The notes beneath the pieces were generated by a model that saw only the letters and a list, made by a program, of their open reading frames with translations, had not been told where the DNA came from and did not search any database. The translations under genes were made by a program, and so were the position numbers. From contig JAWZYV010013163.1 of NCBI GenBank assembly GCA_038373885.1, forward strand, positions 744,001 through 808,000: a stretch of DNA of 64,000 nucleotides. The letters run 5' to 3'. This DNA is from Cheiracanthium punctorium (Eukaryota > Arthropoda > Arachnida > Araneae > Cheiracanthiidae). Below are positions 12,931 to 23,370 of this stretch, piece by piece (position 1 is the first letter of the stretch; the number at the start of each line of letters is the position of its first letter).

Positions 12931-13239
12931 TGGTGGCCGAAATTTGAATAATAAGAGATGGTGCACTTGCCATTAGAATCTATGCTTTATTAATTAATAA
13001 AATTATGGTTAATTTATATCACGCAGCACGTTTACGAGAGAAGAGAAATCAAGTTAGTAATAATTAAATAGTTTATTGTCAGTCTAGGAAAACAAGAAAA
13101 GACATTTTAAATTAAATTGGTACATTGGATAATGCAGAATTACGTTTAGACCGCAATTCAATACTATAGAATACGCAAAAAAAGACCACTTAACAATGGT
13201 TTCACAAATTCGAAGAATTATAAATTTTTAAATGTATTC

Positions 13240-14070
13240 CCCAGTGGGGCCCCACGAAATCCACGCGATATCTTCTTGGCTGTGAGCAATCTGCAATCCA
13301 GAATGGGGTCTTTTGAAAAGGCTGTCATTCCTGTCGACCCAAGATCAGCCATAAAGACAATTGCACTTCAACACCTTATGAGAATTATATGAGAACGACA
13401 AAACTGTAGAATTCCAATGGATACCTTCTCATGTGAACATAGATGGTAACGAAAGAGCGGACCGATTGTCTAAACAAGGTACAGAGTCAGATAATGAAGA
13501 GGTAGCTGTTCCATTGGATTCCTTTAACAGATGTATACGAGAGGAATGATAAACTATAACACGGATCTACCTAATAAATCCAGAAGAAAACGATTGGAGA
13601 GTATTAAAAATGACAGGAAAGAATTCTGTCATAGACCACATAAAGAGGCTGTGGCCAATTTTAGGTTGAGAACTGGACATGACTGCCTAGCCGAACATCT
13701 AAAGAGAATAGGCATATTGACCAATATTCTATGTCCTTTTTGTAAAACACACACTATGAATAGATAACATTTGCTCGTCTGCCCGGGCCTTGACCCGACG
13801 TTACAACCTAAAGGTGATGTTTGGTTATTCTATTGGATCGAAAGAGATCGCATGATCTGAACAGTTGAAAGCTCCCCCTCTAGATTTTCAAATTGTTTCT
13901 TAGAGATTTTACTTGTAATTTTATAGATATCCTGGTGTCCGATTTTATTGGTGATTTTTTTAATTATCTGTATTTTAAATGTATTTGTATTTTTGATGCG
14001 TATGCGAGTGCCCAGATAATTTTGAATTGAGTTTCTTCTTAGCCATATGTAACAACAACAAGAACAACAT
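13240..14070 (+). mobile_element. 5'-truncated non-LTR retrotransposon (LINE)
   Basis: The + strand carries the end of an ORF2: an RNase H-like segment, then a C-terminal segment with a CPFC zinc-finger start, then a 3' UTR ending in the tail TAACAACAACAAGAACAAC near 14048. A homologous copy lies inverted at 25272-25722 with the same CAA-type tail. Non-LTR elements are typically truncated at the 5' end, which fits the absence of reverse transcriptase here. A C-terminal RNase H points to an I/LOA-like clade (inference). Confidence 0.7.
13409..13767 (+). pseudogene. LINE ORF2 C-terminus (RNase H plus zinc-finger tail), frameshifted
   Basis: One frame reads QWIPSHVNIDGNERADRLS (from about 13415), the conserved HVxxxGNExAD block of retroelement RNase H, and stops at a TGA near 13548. 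A second frame (13531-13767) continues with KEAVANFRLRTGHDCLAEHL, then a Cys pair (CPFC) near 13737 followed by NR and a stop where homologues continue into 'EHLLxCP'. The shift near 13530 and the premature stop make it non-functional. The RNase H core upstream of 13409 is decayed. It would have removed RNA from RNA:DNA hybrids during target-primed reverse transcription. Confidence 0.7.
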
Positions 14071-14180
14071 AAGTTTTTAAACACTGGGAAAATAGTCGAT
14101 TTTTTTATTTATTGCTTATCATGCTTTAATCATCCGATATATGAATAAGTAAGCGGTTTTAAATCATTATTTAACTACTT

Positions 14181-14480
14181 CTAGAGTGCAATATACGCCA
14201 AACTCCAAGCCACGCAACTAGTATCATCACTAAAGAACCATTCTATCTTGCCTTGGCAGCTGAAGTGTGGAGGTCCAAAGTTCTGGCCTACCACGAGCTG
14301 GCGGTCTGGGGTTTTGGCGCCCTCACGCAGGTTTGCTTTGATGCGATACAAATACACACACGCACACAATCACGCTTTGGGTCCAGAATCAATTCCTGAT
14401 TTTCTTTGGTTGTAAACACGTCCTTCCCCTCTTGGAGGGAGAGTTTGCCACCTACTAGATGGCCACATTATAGAATAGCC
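14181..14480. repeat. Moderately GC-rich interspersed segment, SINE-like
   Basis: Composition is clearly higher in GC than the flanks. It includes 'gaggtccaaagttctggc', a CA-rich run (ACACACACGCACACA) and a closing phrase 'gagtttgccacctactagatggc', which loosely resembles the end of the SINE at 60.4 kb ('gatcgccctctagtagcgct'). No internal promoter boxes are convincing. The frames in it look incidental. Confidence 0.3.
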
Positions 14481-14949
14481 CATAATTCGACCATTATTGT
14501 GGCGAATAACTAATCAGCAATTTCCTTGGCTTAAAAAGTTTGTCGCATTTTAGAATTTTTACGATATATTTATACATCATGGTTCCTGTCCACGCATGGT
14601 GATATTTTTGGGAGCTTTATGATCCAAGCAACAGACAACAATAACACTCATGAAAGAAAGAAGAAAATTAAATTAAAAGATGTAAAAGAAAGGAAGAAAC
14701 CAAAAATTTAGAAGAACCAAAAATTTTATTCCTTTTAATAAACCGCAATATCGTTTTCATGTAAAAAAAGAGCCATAACGAATTGCTTTAAATAAATGAA
14801 CATGGATCATAATATACTTTCCAATGTAATGAAACAAGACCACCGTAACCCAGTAACTATTAAAGAGAGAGGCACACAACTAGATATTGTGCTTTCACAC
14901 TCTTAAACAAAAAATTTCAACATTCTAGAGCTAATCATTTTTGAGTTAT
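14481..14949. other. Non-coding stretch
   Basis: AT- and purine-rich sequence (GAAAGAAAGAAGAAAAT around 14655). No gene or element was recognised. Confidence 0.4.
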
Positions 14950-15180
14950 CAGAGATATATACACACATTCTGGTGTGATATTTTTATTTACTGGCTCTTG
15001 TGTTCTTACAGACTTCACATCAGGACATGTTGTAATAGATTAATGATTGGTCAAAATGGATCGTGCATGCTTATTTACGCGCACATTTACATATGCATGC
15101 ACAATATGTATGGGTGTACATATCCCTTTTATTGCTTTGTTTCGCACAAAGAAGTAAAATGGGTGAAACCTTAATTTTTT
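14950..15180 (-). repeat. Family R fragment, minus orientation
   Basis: Read on the minus strand it gives 'gtacacccatacatattgtg', CATGCATATGTAAATGTGCG and 'gatccattttgaccaatcat', the same order as the central block of family R. It is the only minus-strand copy I see. Confidence 0.45.
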
Positions 15181-15404
15181 CGGAAAACATTTTATGCTAT
15201 TTTACGTTCTGGCGAAAGCAAGAAAAAAATGAGAGGAAATTCGCCTAATGTTTCTTTTGAAACCATTATTCTGCCCCCCCCCGTTTCTCCTATAAACATT
15301 AAGATAGGCGCACCAAAAAAAAGGTATATCTGGTCTTATTCGAAATGCATTCCCTCGAAGTCCTACAAACAACGAGAAGGATTTTAGCAGTATGCCCCGA
15401 ATGA

Positions 15405-16565
15405 AAGAAAGCAGATTTTTCAGTGATTGTATTACTATGATACGAATTTGATGATAGCCCAAATATCGATGAATCATTAAGGATCAGTGACATGTCTTAT
15501 GACCCGAATCACGAATATCTGGTGAATATATGGAGTCGGTGAGCTCATTGAAAAATGGAATTTACTGGATAAAATGTTATATAGTTTTTTTTTAAATGGC
15601 ATATACAAAATGTTTTGGGGGTGGATGGGGGAGGAGCTAATTTCTAATAAAAAGTTTATTTGATCTAAACAAAATGTACAATAAAGCAACATCTTGCTCT
15701 GAAGATATGTAATTTTTTGAGGCTATGGCTAATGAATAAAATAAGATTATTTGAGTTAAGTAAAATTTGCATTGAAGCAAAATATTACCTTAAAGCAAAG
15801 TGTATGTTTTGGGAGGAAATGGTTAATGCATGAAATTAACTCATTTCATAAACATAGCATGCAATAAGCAGAGTTCTTAAGTTCTTAACTTGCTAAAACT
15901 CCGAATTTCAGAAAAATTCTCCTGACAAACGCCTATCTTCAAGCGTTTGCACCACTGCACGAGAATATTTTAATAGATCGGAATTTTAGCAAGTCCATAT
16001 GAATGCTGAATAAAGCAAAATGTTAGGCTAATGCAATGTAATTTTTTTGTGGAATGGCTGATGTATATAAAAAAAGCTCATTTGAGCTAAACAAAGTGTA
16101 GTGAAGAGAAATTGTTCCCTTAAGGTATGTTTTTCAGGGGAACTGAAACCCTCTAGCCACCATCCTTCATCCGCCACTGAAGCAAAAGGAGATTTTTTAG
16201 TGATTATGTTACCATCGATATTTGATGATGTGTTGTGAGAATTCGAGCTAGTCCAAATATCAGTGAATCACTAAGGAGCAACGACACGTATCGTGACCTG
16301 AATCAAATATATCTGAAGGATGGATATCTGAAGGATGGATCTGAAGGATAAATTCAGTGGAAAAATGAATTTTGGATGTAAAAAATATTATTAAAAAATT
16401 TCAGATTCTCCATTTATGTTACCTTCTTGCGAATCTTGTGATGAGACCTAAATATTGGTGAATAACTAATGGTGAATCACACATGTCAGGTAGATAGAAG
16501 AATCGTTGAACTCGCTTGAAAAATTTAAATTATTCTGGAATTAAAATATTATGATATTTTAAAAG
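15405..16565. repeat. Interleaved degenerate tandem arrays
   Basis: Two repeat types alternate. Type 1 (about 15415-15600, 16195-16390 and 16395-16560) shares 'cagtgatt..gttac', 'ccaaatatcgatgaatcatt' and 'gaaaaatggaattt..ggat'. Type 2 (about 15655-15750, 15750-15842, 16005-16080 and 16081-16150; period about 95 bp) shares 'tttgagctaaacaaagtgta', 'cttaaagcaaagtgtatgtt' and 'ggctaatgaataaa'. A short direct triplication of 'ctgaaggatggat' occurs at 16314-16345. Copies are strongly diverged, which indicates an old array. Confidence 0.5.
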
Positions 16566-16659
16566 AAAATTTTACAGCGAGCTGAAGAATTTTTTTAATA
16601 ACGGGCAAGCACTTGCTGATTAGGCATTCGCAACTACAACGGCCCGAAGGTATTGGCCA

Positions 16660-16802
16660 TTCTACCGTATTAGTCCGAATATAACGCGGCCCCGAAATTT
16701 TCGATCAAGCTAATTAGAAAAATCCTATATTTAAGCCTCGAATTTAGCGCGAGTCTGGTTTCTATCGGGAAATGACCAGTCTAACAATCTCGCGTTATAT
16801 AA
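16660..16802. repeat. Short sequence with inverted ATAACGCG ends
   Basis: CGAATATAACGCGGCCCCG near 16675 and CTCGCGTTATATAAAAAG near 16790 place ATAACGCG and CGCGTTAT in inverted orientation, and 'cctcgaatttagcgcgag' lies between. It may be a small TIR element. The GC-rich patches set it apart from flanking DNA. Its right edge overlaps the TATA-like motif of the next feature. Confidence 0.35.
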
Positions 16803-16842
16803 AAAGGGCAGCCGTTGCCATCGCTCAACTACCAGCAAGATG
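16796..16842 (+). promoter_or_regulatory. TATA / initiator-like core promoter preceding an ATG
   Basis: TATATAAAAAG at 16796-16806 is followed by CTCAACT with its A at 16827, 29 bases after the TATAAA start, which is a normal TATA-to-initiator spacing. An ATG at 16840 in the context CAAGATGGC follows. The frame is only 13 codons before TAG, so no protein is implied. Activity is inferred from spacing only. Confidence 0.35.
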
Positions 16843-16893
16843 GCAGACGATCGAATCGTTTGTCGCGTGCCACAGATCTAGAGACCCTTTTTT
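16803..16893 (+). repeat. Cassette shared inverted with 27.5 kb
   Basis: About 90 bp matches the reverse complement of 27533-27620 closely. Shared phrases include AAAGGGCAG, GTTGCCATCGCTC, AACTACCAGCAAGATGGC and GCGTGCCACAGATCTAGAGA. The copies differ by a 4-5 base indel and scattered changes. The similarity stops within the A/T tract at one side and just after the AGATCTAGAGACC block at the other, so the unit is discrete. Confidence 0.7.
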
Positions 16894-16935
16894 TACGACA
16901 GCTGGCTGTGCCGGCACAGCCAGCTGTCGTCAAAA
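16891..16935. repeat. Perfect 36-bp palindrome
   Basis: The core 16895-16930 is an exact palindrome with axis between 16912 and 16913 and no loop: left arm ACGACAGCTGGCTGTGCC, right arm its exact complement. T/A tracts and AGAGACC / GGTTCTC extend the symmetry imperfectly on both sides. As RNA it would form a near-perfect hairpin. It abuts the shared cassette. Confidence 0.85.
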
Positions 16936-17521
16936 AAGGTTCTCATAACATATAACATGGGTAACATAGGTAAACATATTCATCAGACTCTGATAATAGA
17001 ATCAAGAAAAACTTGAGACATTGTGAATTGCTTTGAGATACACAAGACACAAGATAGTTATTCGCTCTCCTGTTTATATTTTTGAAAAAAAAAAAAACAC
17101 ACACGCTGAGAACTTCTAGTTCGATTTCAAACTTCAGTTTCAAACGCCGGAGCCTGAGGTGCATTATTCAGACATATACCATACTTTTTCGAAAGACTTT
17201 GGACTTCTCTCGCTCTGAAATTTGCGTTTTTTTTCTTTTCCATATAAACGAAGGAAAATGTACACGTTTTCCTATTGTGTAGCGCAAAAATCGAATGAAA
17301 TATTTATGTAAATGTATTTTTTCATTGAATAATTGACACACAATTTCTCTTACTGAATTTAAAAAATACTTTTATGTTCGTACATAGAGAAACCCTTTAA
17401 ACAAATCTTGACATTAATAGATGTATATGATTTGGATGTGAAACGTGCACTAGCTCCTGTTCAACGCGTCTTTTCATAATCGGTGATTGCACACGATCGA
17501 TGTCTAGAGATATAGAAGTGA

Positions 17522-17713
17522 TTACATCATCCACTTACATAGGCGCGGGTACCCCAACTGCCTATGTGCCTTCATTCTTTTACGATCCCGCCACCACTTC
17601 ACTCTGTCATATAGTGTTTTAAGAGTATCATTGGATTGCTCTTGAGAACCCCTTTCCGACCATAAACATTCTCTATTTTTCAACCTGGCTTTTCGAGGAG
17701 TATAGGCCGGCAC
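17522..17713 (-). CDS. Unidentified open frame with splice-donor-like end (candidate exon)
   Basis: I do not recognise this protein. On the minus strand an open frame of 63 codons reads PAYTPRKARLKNRECLWSER near its start and KTLYDRVKWWRDRKRMKAHR later. It is basic, with a Trp/Arg-rich helix-like stretch and codon content less AT-biased than chance frames nearby. The first codon is GTG and an in-frame stop lies just upstream, so no ATG starts it. Translation to 17539 is followed by GTAAGTGG (donor GT at 17538-17537), suggesting that the true exon ends there. Upstream DNA is CpG-rich and promoter-like. It could be a decayed first exon of a gene, a transposon gene fragment, or an internal exon, although a polypyrimidine tract is lacking. 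No downstream exon was found to the left. Confidence 0.3.
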   Translation of the reverse strand: MPAYTPRKARLKNRECLWSERGSQEQSNDTLKTLYDRVKWWRDRKRMKAHRQLGYPRLCKWMM

Positions 17714-17779
17714 TGCATTATTTATTTTAAATTTTTACTTTATATATATTTATAACTATTTCACACTAATGTTTTATGT

Positions 17780-17960
17780 ACGCATCTTGACGAGAACTGA
17801 CGACTGAAACTCAAACAAACGTTCTAGCTGATCCGAGCGGAAATTTATACAAAACGGACATTATGTGACGCAACGAAACGGCCTCAAAATGATGGCGCGT
17901 TCACCTCCGTCGCAACCGATGTGTCACAGTCTCCACTCATCGTAAGGAATTCTTTGATCT
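17780..17960 (-). promoter_or_regulatory. CpG-rich promoter-like segment (minus strand)
   Basis: The stretch has a high density of CpG compared with its surroundings (GTTGCGACGGAGG, AACGCGCC, GCCGTTTCGTTGCG on the minus strand). It contains TATAAATTTC (TATA at 17849-17844) and two arthropod-type initiators, TCAGTC (A at 17805) and TCAGTT (A at 17798). The TATA-to-initiator distances of 44 and 51 bases are longer than the usual 30, so TATA dependence is doubtful. It lies directly upstream of the minus-strand open frame. Confidence 0.35.
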
Positions 17961-18666
17961 TTAAGCTAGCGATTTTGATGTACATGATAGAAATGTAGCT
18001 GCAACATCATACTGTATCACCGATTTTCTTATCATCAGTTTTCTGAATCGCCCACTATGGAAGCAAATTCAAAGACTTACGTAATACTTTGTTATCACGT
18101 TAGAAAAAAAAAAGAAAAATTACTGTCCTCAGAAAAATCTTACATAATTTAAAAAATAAATAACTTAAAGTTTAAAAAAAAACAGAGGATTTAAGGAAGT
18201 TCCACTGCAATTTAACTCGTATATTTCGCTAAGGGTTGATGTGTCAGATATATCAATTATTTTTATGACAATTCTTTCACTTGTGCCCCAGCATGCAATT
18301 TTTCTACGAAGTTGAACAGACTTGTTGGACAACAGTTGGACAGTTTGAACTGGGACAGACATATTGATTTTCTCTACGTGGGCCTATTAAATGTTCCACA
18401 TGATCACAGACAGGACAGAAATTAAAATGTTCAAGAAAGCGTTTGTTAAGCAATCATTATTAAAGATAAGCGCAAATTTCATATGCCTGCTGCTTTTAAA
18501 ATTTGTCAAGAATATTTCCTTCGGTGATAATAAGCTGAGCATATTAAATTTATATATCTATTATTTTTCCTGACTCATAATGATTTCATTTTTCTGCTAT
18601 ATAAATATACTCCTTTTTTCCTAACTTTTCATTCTGGTAAGGCCTTCTATTGTTATATGTGTCTCC
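17961..18666. other. Non-coding stretch
   Basis: No supported feature. Two opposite-strand frames of 60-65 codons overlap nearby and show no motif. Poly-A tracts occur near 18105-18115 and 18175. Confidence 0.4.
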
Positions 18667-18800
18667 TTTTATGCCGTTGATAATATTTGATGGCTGCAGC
18701 TAATTAGCGAACAAGCAGACACAGTCACAGCATTTCTAATTATTTATACCTCTCGCGAATAAGGAAGGGATAAGCCCTTTGCGAGCAGAATGTATCGGGG
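18667..18800 (+). repeat. Dispersed repeat pair, copy A (TGATGGC..CTAATTAG)
   Basis: The block 'aatatttgatggctgcagctaattag', followed by 'cagcatttctaattatttat' and 'gaataaggaagggataa', aligns with 19573-19690 in the same order. A shorter echo (AATATTGATGGCATTCTG) occurs at about 29490. The class is unknown. Confidence 0.5.
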
Positions 18801-19565
18801 AAAGCACTTTTATTTCTCTCCGTTATATCCAATTATCTTTTCAATGTAATCAAAATATTCCCGGGAAGCATTTTTGAAAATTTTCGGACATAAATTAGAG
18901 CTGATGCCTGTGGATTAAGCCTAGTAGTCTTATTTGAAATTATTTTCACAAGAGTTGAGAAAATTATGTCAGGGCTTGTCCGTCTGTCTGTTGTGCCATC
19001 CCGTGTATATGTGGTACTCTGCAGTAAATATGGATTGTTTGCAAGGAAATGTTTGTAATATGCTGAACATTTTTTGAATATAATTCATCTACATTTGTTT
19101 GTCCTTGCAAAAATATGAAAGTACAAAAAAAAACATCATATTTCAATAAGCACGTTTTTTTTACTGTAAAATTTATTTGTGCGGTTTAAACAGAATTTTC
19201 GTAAGTTTCATTTAGGTTCTGCTCATATGTAGGAATCCAAGGAAAATTTCTTCATTCCGTGAAGATTCTAATCTCCTTTTCGATAGACATTCCAGCGAAA
19301 CTTATTTTTGATATATTAGCAGAACCCCAATTAAATCTATGAAAATTCTTAAATATTTTACAATAAAAACACGCGCGTACTAAAATACAACGTTGTGAAG
19401 AATTTTAACACCAGTACATCAACTACTTTTAGAGTATATCGAGCACAAATATATGGATGCTGAATTTAAAGAGATTCTTCCTCGTTCAGGATCACTTAAT
19501 TTCCTTTAGGGGTTATAAATAATTTTACGGCCTTTTAAGCAGCATGTTTTTGTTTAAGGTGCCTC
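18801..19565. other. Non-coding stretch
   Basis: AT-rich DNA between two copies of a dispersed repeat, with nothing recognised. Confidence 0.4.
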
Positions 19566-19700
19566 ATCTTTGTTTTCGGTAATATTTGATGGCCTCTGGC
19601 TAATTAGTAGAGAAATGCAGAGTTATAAGAATTGCAATTATTCATGTCCCAAATGAATAAGGGATAAAACTCTGGCACTTAGAAAGTATCAGTAAACAGT
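19566..19700 (+). repeat. Dispersed repeat pair, copy B
   Basis: It contains 'gtaatatttgatggcctctg', GGCTAATTAGTAGAG, 'agaattgcaattattcatg' and 'gaataagggataaaa', matching 18667-18800 in order, about 900 bp away in the same orientation. Confidence 0.5.
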
Positions 19701-20149
19701 TTTAGTTTTTCTTTATTTAATTATTGCGTCAAGTAAGGGGTTGGCAGAGGAGAATCATTAACCTTTCTTTTAAAAAATGTACTAGCTTAAGATATAAGTC
19801 ATGGGATTCGCTAGAGGATTGAAATAATCTATACATATTAGTCTAGTGGATTTGCAAAGGAGAAATTTTACGCAAGCATTCATGAATATTTTAGTAAAAC
19901 GTCTGATAATTCGCCAGCTATTAGAAGTAACGTATATTCTCTTTTTTTTGCAATAGTATAGGTGGTATGTGTTTGTAAATGAATGATGATTACAAAAGTG
20001 AAAGGGAGTTTGAAAAAAAAAAATCGGCTGAGAATATGCGAGTTTGTTTCAAATTTGTTCATCACTCTTTTGTTCAAACAATGACCCTGATTTTTTTTTA
20101 TTGAATTCAGAATAATTTCATATATATAGTTCGTGCCATAGTTTAATGG
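19701..20149. other. Non-coding stretch
   Basis: No feature. A 97-codon minus-strand frame (19880-20173) is AT-driven, with homopolymer-encoded Lys/Phe runs, and partly overlaps the neighbouring MITE. Confidence 0.4.
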
Positions 20150-20412
20150 GTTAATATAATTTTGTTGAATCAATTTTTTTGGGTATCAACGATATATTTT
20201 CTTTAAAGAACAAAATTATTTATTAACGGACAATTAATGGACAATAATTATTTATATTAACGAAAACTTAACTGGGAATACAGAAATATGCTTACTCCTT
20301 TTTCAGTAAATAGCGAACAACACTAACAAAATTATTGCATTGAAATAGTGAACGAATCCAATTTTTATTGAATTCAACTGTAATAGAAATATTTTCTTTT
20401 TCGTGTATTTAA
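20150..20412. mobile_element. Diverged copy of the 'TTTTGTTGA' palindromic MITE
   Basis: The right half, reverse complemented, begins CACGAAAAAGAAAATATTTC and continues with 'gttcactatttcaatgcaataattttgtt', matching the 6324-6554 element (CACAGAAAAAAATATTTTGT; 'ggcgctatttcaaccgaataattttgttg'). The left half is weaker but retains AATTTTGTTGAATCAA. It is older than the 6.3-kb copy by divergence. Confidence 0.5.
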
Positions 20413-21184
20413 AAATTAAAATTATGAGTTATATTAGATTGGACCAATAAAAATACGTACATTTTTTCTTTTCAGATAAAATAAAGTTTACTGTAAGTGA
20501 ACCTTTCATGAAGCAGAAAGTTGCCTTTGTAGAAATATTTTACTGTAGGATTACGTTCCACCACAGTAGTCCTATGCAGAGAAAAACAAAATTTTTCAGC
20601 GTCGTTACAAGTTTCATTATTGCGCCACTAGAAGATAAACCCGGTCGTGGCGGTCGTAACAACAGGCACTAGAAAAAAACATGTGACAAAAATATGTCTA
20701 CACACAAAATATTTAATACTCGTGTCCTTAAAATAAATAACTTCTTATTTTATTTTTATTATATACCGAAATCGAACGCGATGCTTCTGTATGCTCTTCT
20801 GAAAACGTGCAGAAACTTTTCATATTCAAAAGATTTCGTTTTGTGGCAATAACCCCTCTTATATCAATGCTCCATGTAGAGGAAATCTTTTTATTTGTAG
20901 AAAAAAAAAGATTAAGTGGGTCACCTAGAATAACTGCTTTTAATAAATTAGAATCGCAATTCCCCTTATGATAGTATGATAACCATCAATATGACGTCAA
21001 TATCACTTGCGACTCCTAATTCTATCACGCAAAATATTAACCTTTATTATAATACTATTTATAATTAATGTATCATATTTTTTGCGATAAAAATCTATAC
21101 CAGTTATATTTGTTTAAAGCAGGAGTTCTTAAACCTTTTCCTTTTGTTGCCTAATTCCATTGTTAAAAATTTCGATCAACTCCG
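20413..21184. other. Non-coding stretch
   Basis: No gene is seen. Around 20620-20665 there is a small GC-richer patch (CCCGGTCGTGGCGGTCG) of unknown origin. Confidence 0.4.
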
Positions 21185-21535
21185 CAACTGTTGTTGTTGT
21201 CGTGTCCATGGAAAGATGGGTGCCATTGCCCCCGAGGGGGTTGGACTTCTACTTGGTAGTCCCTAATTTTGAACCGATTCCAGATGAAGGACTAACCACC
21301 ACCTGAAATCGGTGGGAAACCCCAGAGGTATCGCTTAACAACTTGGAGGACTTTGCAGCCACGACGGATTTTACGTGCACCAGCTCCCATTAGCGTACAC
21401 GGTTCCATAGCAATCGAGCCGGATGACCCTCCCAAGCACTGGCCAGGCCGGATGCTGCTTCACTTGCCATGCTCTTATAGGAACGGAGTTTAGCGCCCAG
21501 ACCCCTGCGGGACTACTTCGCAACTGTTTTGCTAA
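21185..21535 (-). mobile_element. GC-rich interspersed repeat, probable retroelement 3' end
   Basis: This 350-bp block is strikingly GC-rich against its flanks, with phrases such as CCCCCGAGGGGGTTGGAC, GAAATCGGTGGGAAACCCC, GATGACCCTCCCAAGCACTG and CCAGACCCCTGCGGGAC. On the minus strand it ends in a CAA-type tail (GACAACAACAACAG at 21200-21187), like the LINE tails at 14.05 and 25.28 kb. That suggests the 3' UTR of a non-LTR or related element in minus orientation. No coding frame is intact and the family assignment is not certain. Confidence 0.5.
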
Positions 21536-21859
21536 AACAAAATGAAACATTTATATTTTTCGTTAGTTGCAGTTACACTTTAGTGTGAGATATAAATTTA
21601 TGATGAAAATTAAGTAAACCAAATTTCGAAGCTTCTTTGAAGAAAATGCACAGCCTATGAAAAAAGTATTCGAGTTAAAGCAAAATTTCCTGTTTCAGCT
21701 TTGCGAATAACTAATTAGTTTTTGAAAAACGCACAACTCGGCAGAAATATGAACAATTATAGTAATACAAAAGTTAATTCATATTTTATGATGAATATTT
21801 TTTAATATTCGAAACCATACTCGGAAGGTTAATTTTTACTCGTTTTTTGAAAGGATATA

Positions 21860-21887
21860 CACTGCTCAAAACAATTAAAGGATATTG
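21860..21887 (+). repeat. Tc1-like left terminal inverted repeat
   Basis: 28 bp, identical to the reverse complement of the right terminus, immediately preceded by TA. The outermost bases CACTGCTCAAAACAAT are the probable cleavage-proximal part. Longer Tc1-type inverted/direct repeats are not obvious. Confidence 0.95.
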
Positions 21888-22115
21888 TAAGTTTTATATA
21901 AAATAAAGATATAATCGAATTTTTTTTTTTTTGCCGAATATGGAAGAAGAGAATCACAAATGCAAATTTTTCTGATTTTCAAACTGTGGAGTATGCTAAT
22001 TTTGAGTTCGACGTCAAAAACGTCGCTTCGGCGACAGCGAATGAAATTGGACTTTCAACAGAATAAAAGACAATGAAGACAAGGATGATCGGTATTCAGT
22101 GACTGCTTTGTTTCG

Positions 22116-23154
22116 ATGAGTACGATGTCTCAGCGAAGTCATTTAACCGATTCAGAAGCTTGGAGAGTTGTCGGTAGGTTAGAAGAGGGCCAAACTCAAG
22201 CCGATGTAGCGCAAGCCATTGGAGTGTCACAAAGTGTGATTTCCAGGATCTGGAACAGGTTTTTGGCGACTGGAAGTGCAGGCCGAAGACCAGGTACGGT
22301 CGTAGACGGGCAATAATGCCCAATGAAGATCGCTATTTTGTGTTAACGGCTCGGAGACACCGGAATATGAACGCTACTCTTCTCCAACAACACCTTCGCT
22401 CGGCTGCTGGCACCAAGGTTTCAACTCAGACTGTCCGAAACCGGCTCCATGGTCTTGGTCTGTATGCTCACCGACCGATGGTATGTGTTAGGCTAACATC
22501 AAGGCATCGCCACGACCGTAGGGAGTGGGCAACAGAGCAAGTGAACTGGAGGAGAAATGAATGGAGCAATGTTCTTTTTTCTGACGAGTCCCGTTTTTCA
22601 GTTCATCCTGATAATAGGCGTATTTTCATCTGGAGGGACCGTGGCAGTAGGAATAATCCTGCGTTCGTGCACGAAAGTGTCAGCTTTGGCGGTGGGGGAG
22701 TGTTGGTGTATGGTGGCATCTCCATTGACGGGCGCACAGACCTCTACATCATTCGAGATGGACCTCTGACTGGTCGCCGATATAGGGATGAGATCCTCAG
22801 ACCTATTGCAGTCCCTTATGCTGCAGCAATCGGAGATGACTTCATTTTAATGGACGATAACTGCAGGCCACATCGTGCTAACCTGGTGGAGGATTTCCTT
22901 TTTTAGGAAGGATCGTACGAATGGAATGTCCAGCGTGTTATCCAGACATGAATCCAATAGAGCACGTTTGGGACGCTCTAGGAAGACGAGTTGCTCGCCG
23001 CCAATCACCCCCACAAACTCTCCAAGAACTGGAAAGAACTCTTCTGGAAGAGTGGGACAGAATACTCTAACTCGTGATTAATAGCCTCATTGACTCCATG
23101 CCTCAAACGTTTTTAACGTTGCTGGCCGTCCGTGGAAACCATACCCCCTACTGA
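22116..23154 (+). pseudogene. Tc1-like DD34E transposase, broken by two frameshifts and a stop
   Basis: This was the cut-and-paste transposase of the surrounding element; the protein acts in the nucleus on the TIRs. The N-terminal part (22116-22316) has a paired-like helix-turn-helix (QADVAQAIGVSQSVISRIW) followed by a GRRPG hinge. A one-base loss near 22297 moves the frame to 22316-22906, which carries the first catalytic Asp (FSDESRF, about 22583) and the second (ILMDDNCRPH, codon 22856). A second shift of one base near 22905 precedes the PDMNPIEHVW block with the catalytic Glu (22960). Spacing between Asp 2 and Glu is 34 residues if the shift is discounted, hence DD34E. An in-frame TAA at 23068 lies in the C-terminal part and the original stop is at 23152. 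The start ATG at 22116 opens the HTH frame; another lies nine bases on. Confidence 0.92.
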
Positions 23155-23370
23155 AAATGATTTCCTTTGAAGAAAACACCTTTTCTTATTCTTTTTTTCT
23201 CATATGCACAAATTGTGTTTTTTTTTTTTTACTTTTCTACACAAATGCTCAATGAAATGCATCTTTTTCTGCCAAACATGTGTAATTTATTCTCATATAA
23301 TCTACTACGTCTGTCGACCATGTATCAATCAGCTAAAAAGTTTCCCAGCCACAAAATCCACCTAGAACCG

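Noticed and set aside
19880..20173. 97-residue minus-strand frame
   Set aside because: Homopolymer-driven composition and overlap with a MITE.
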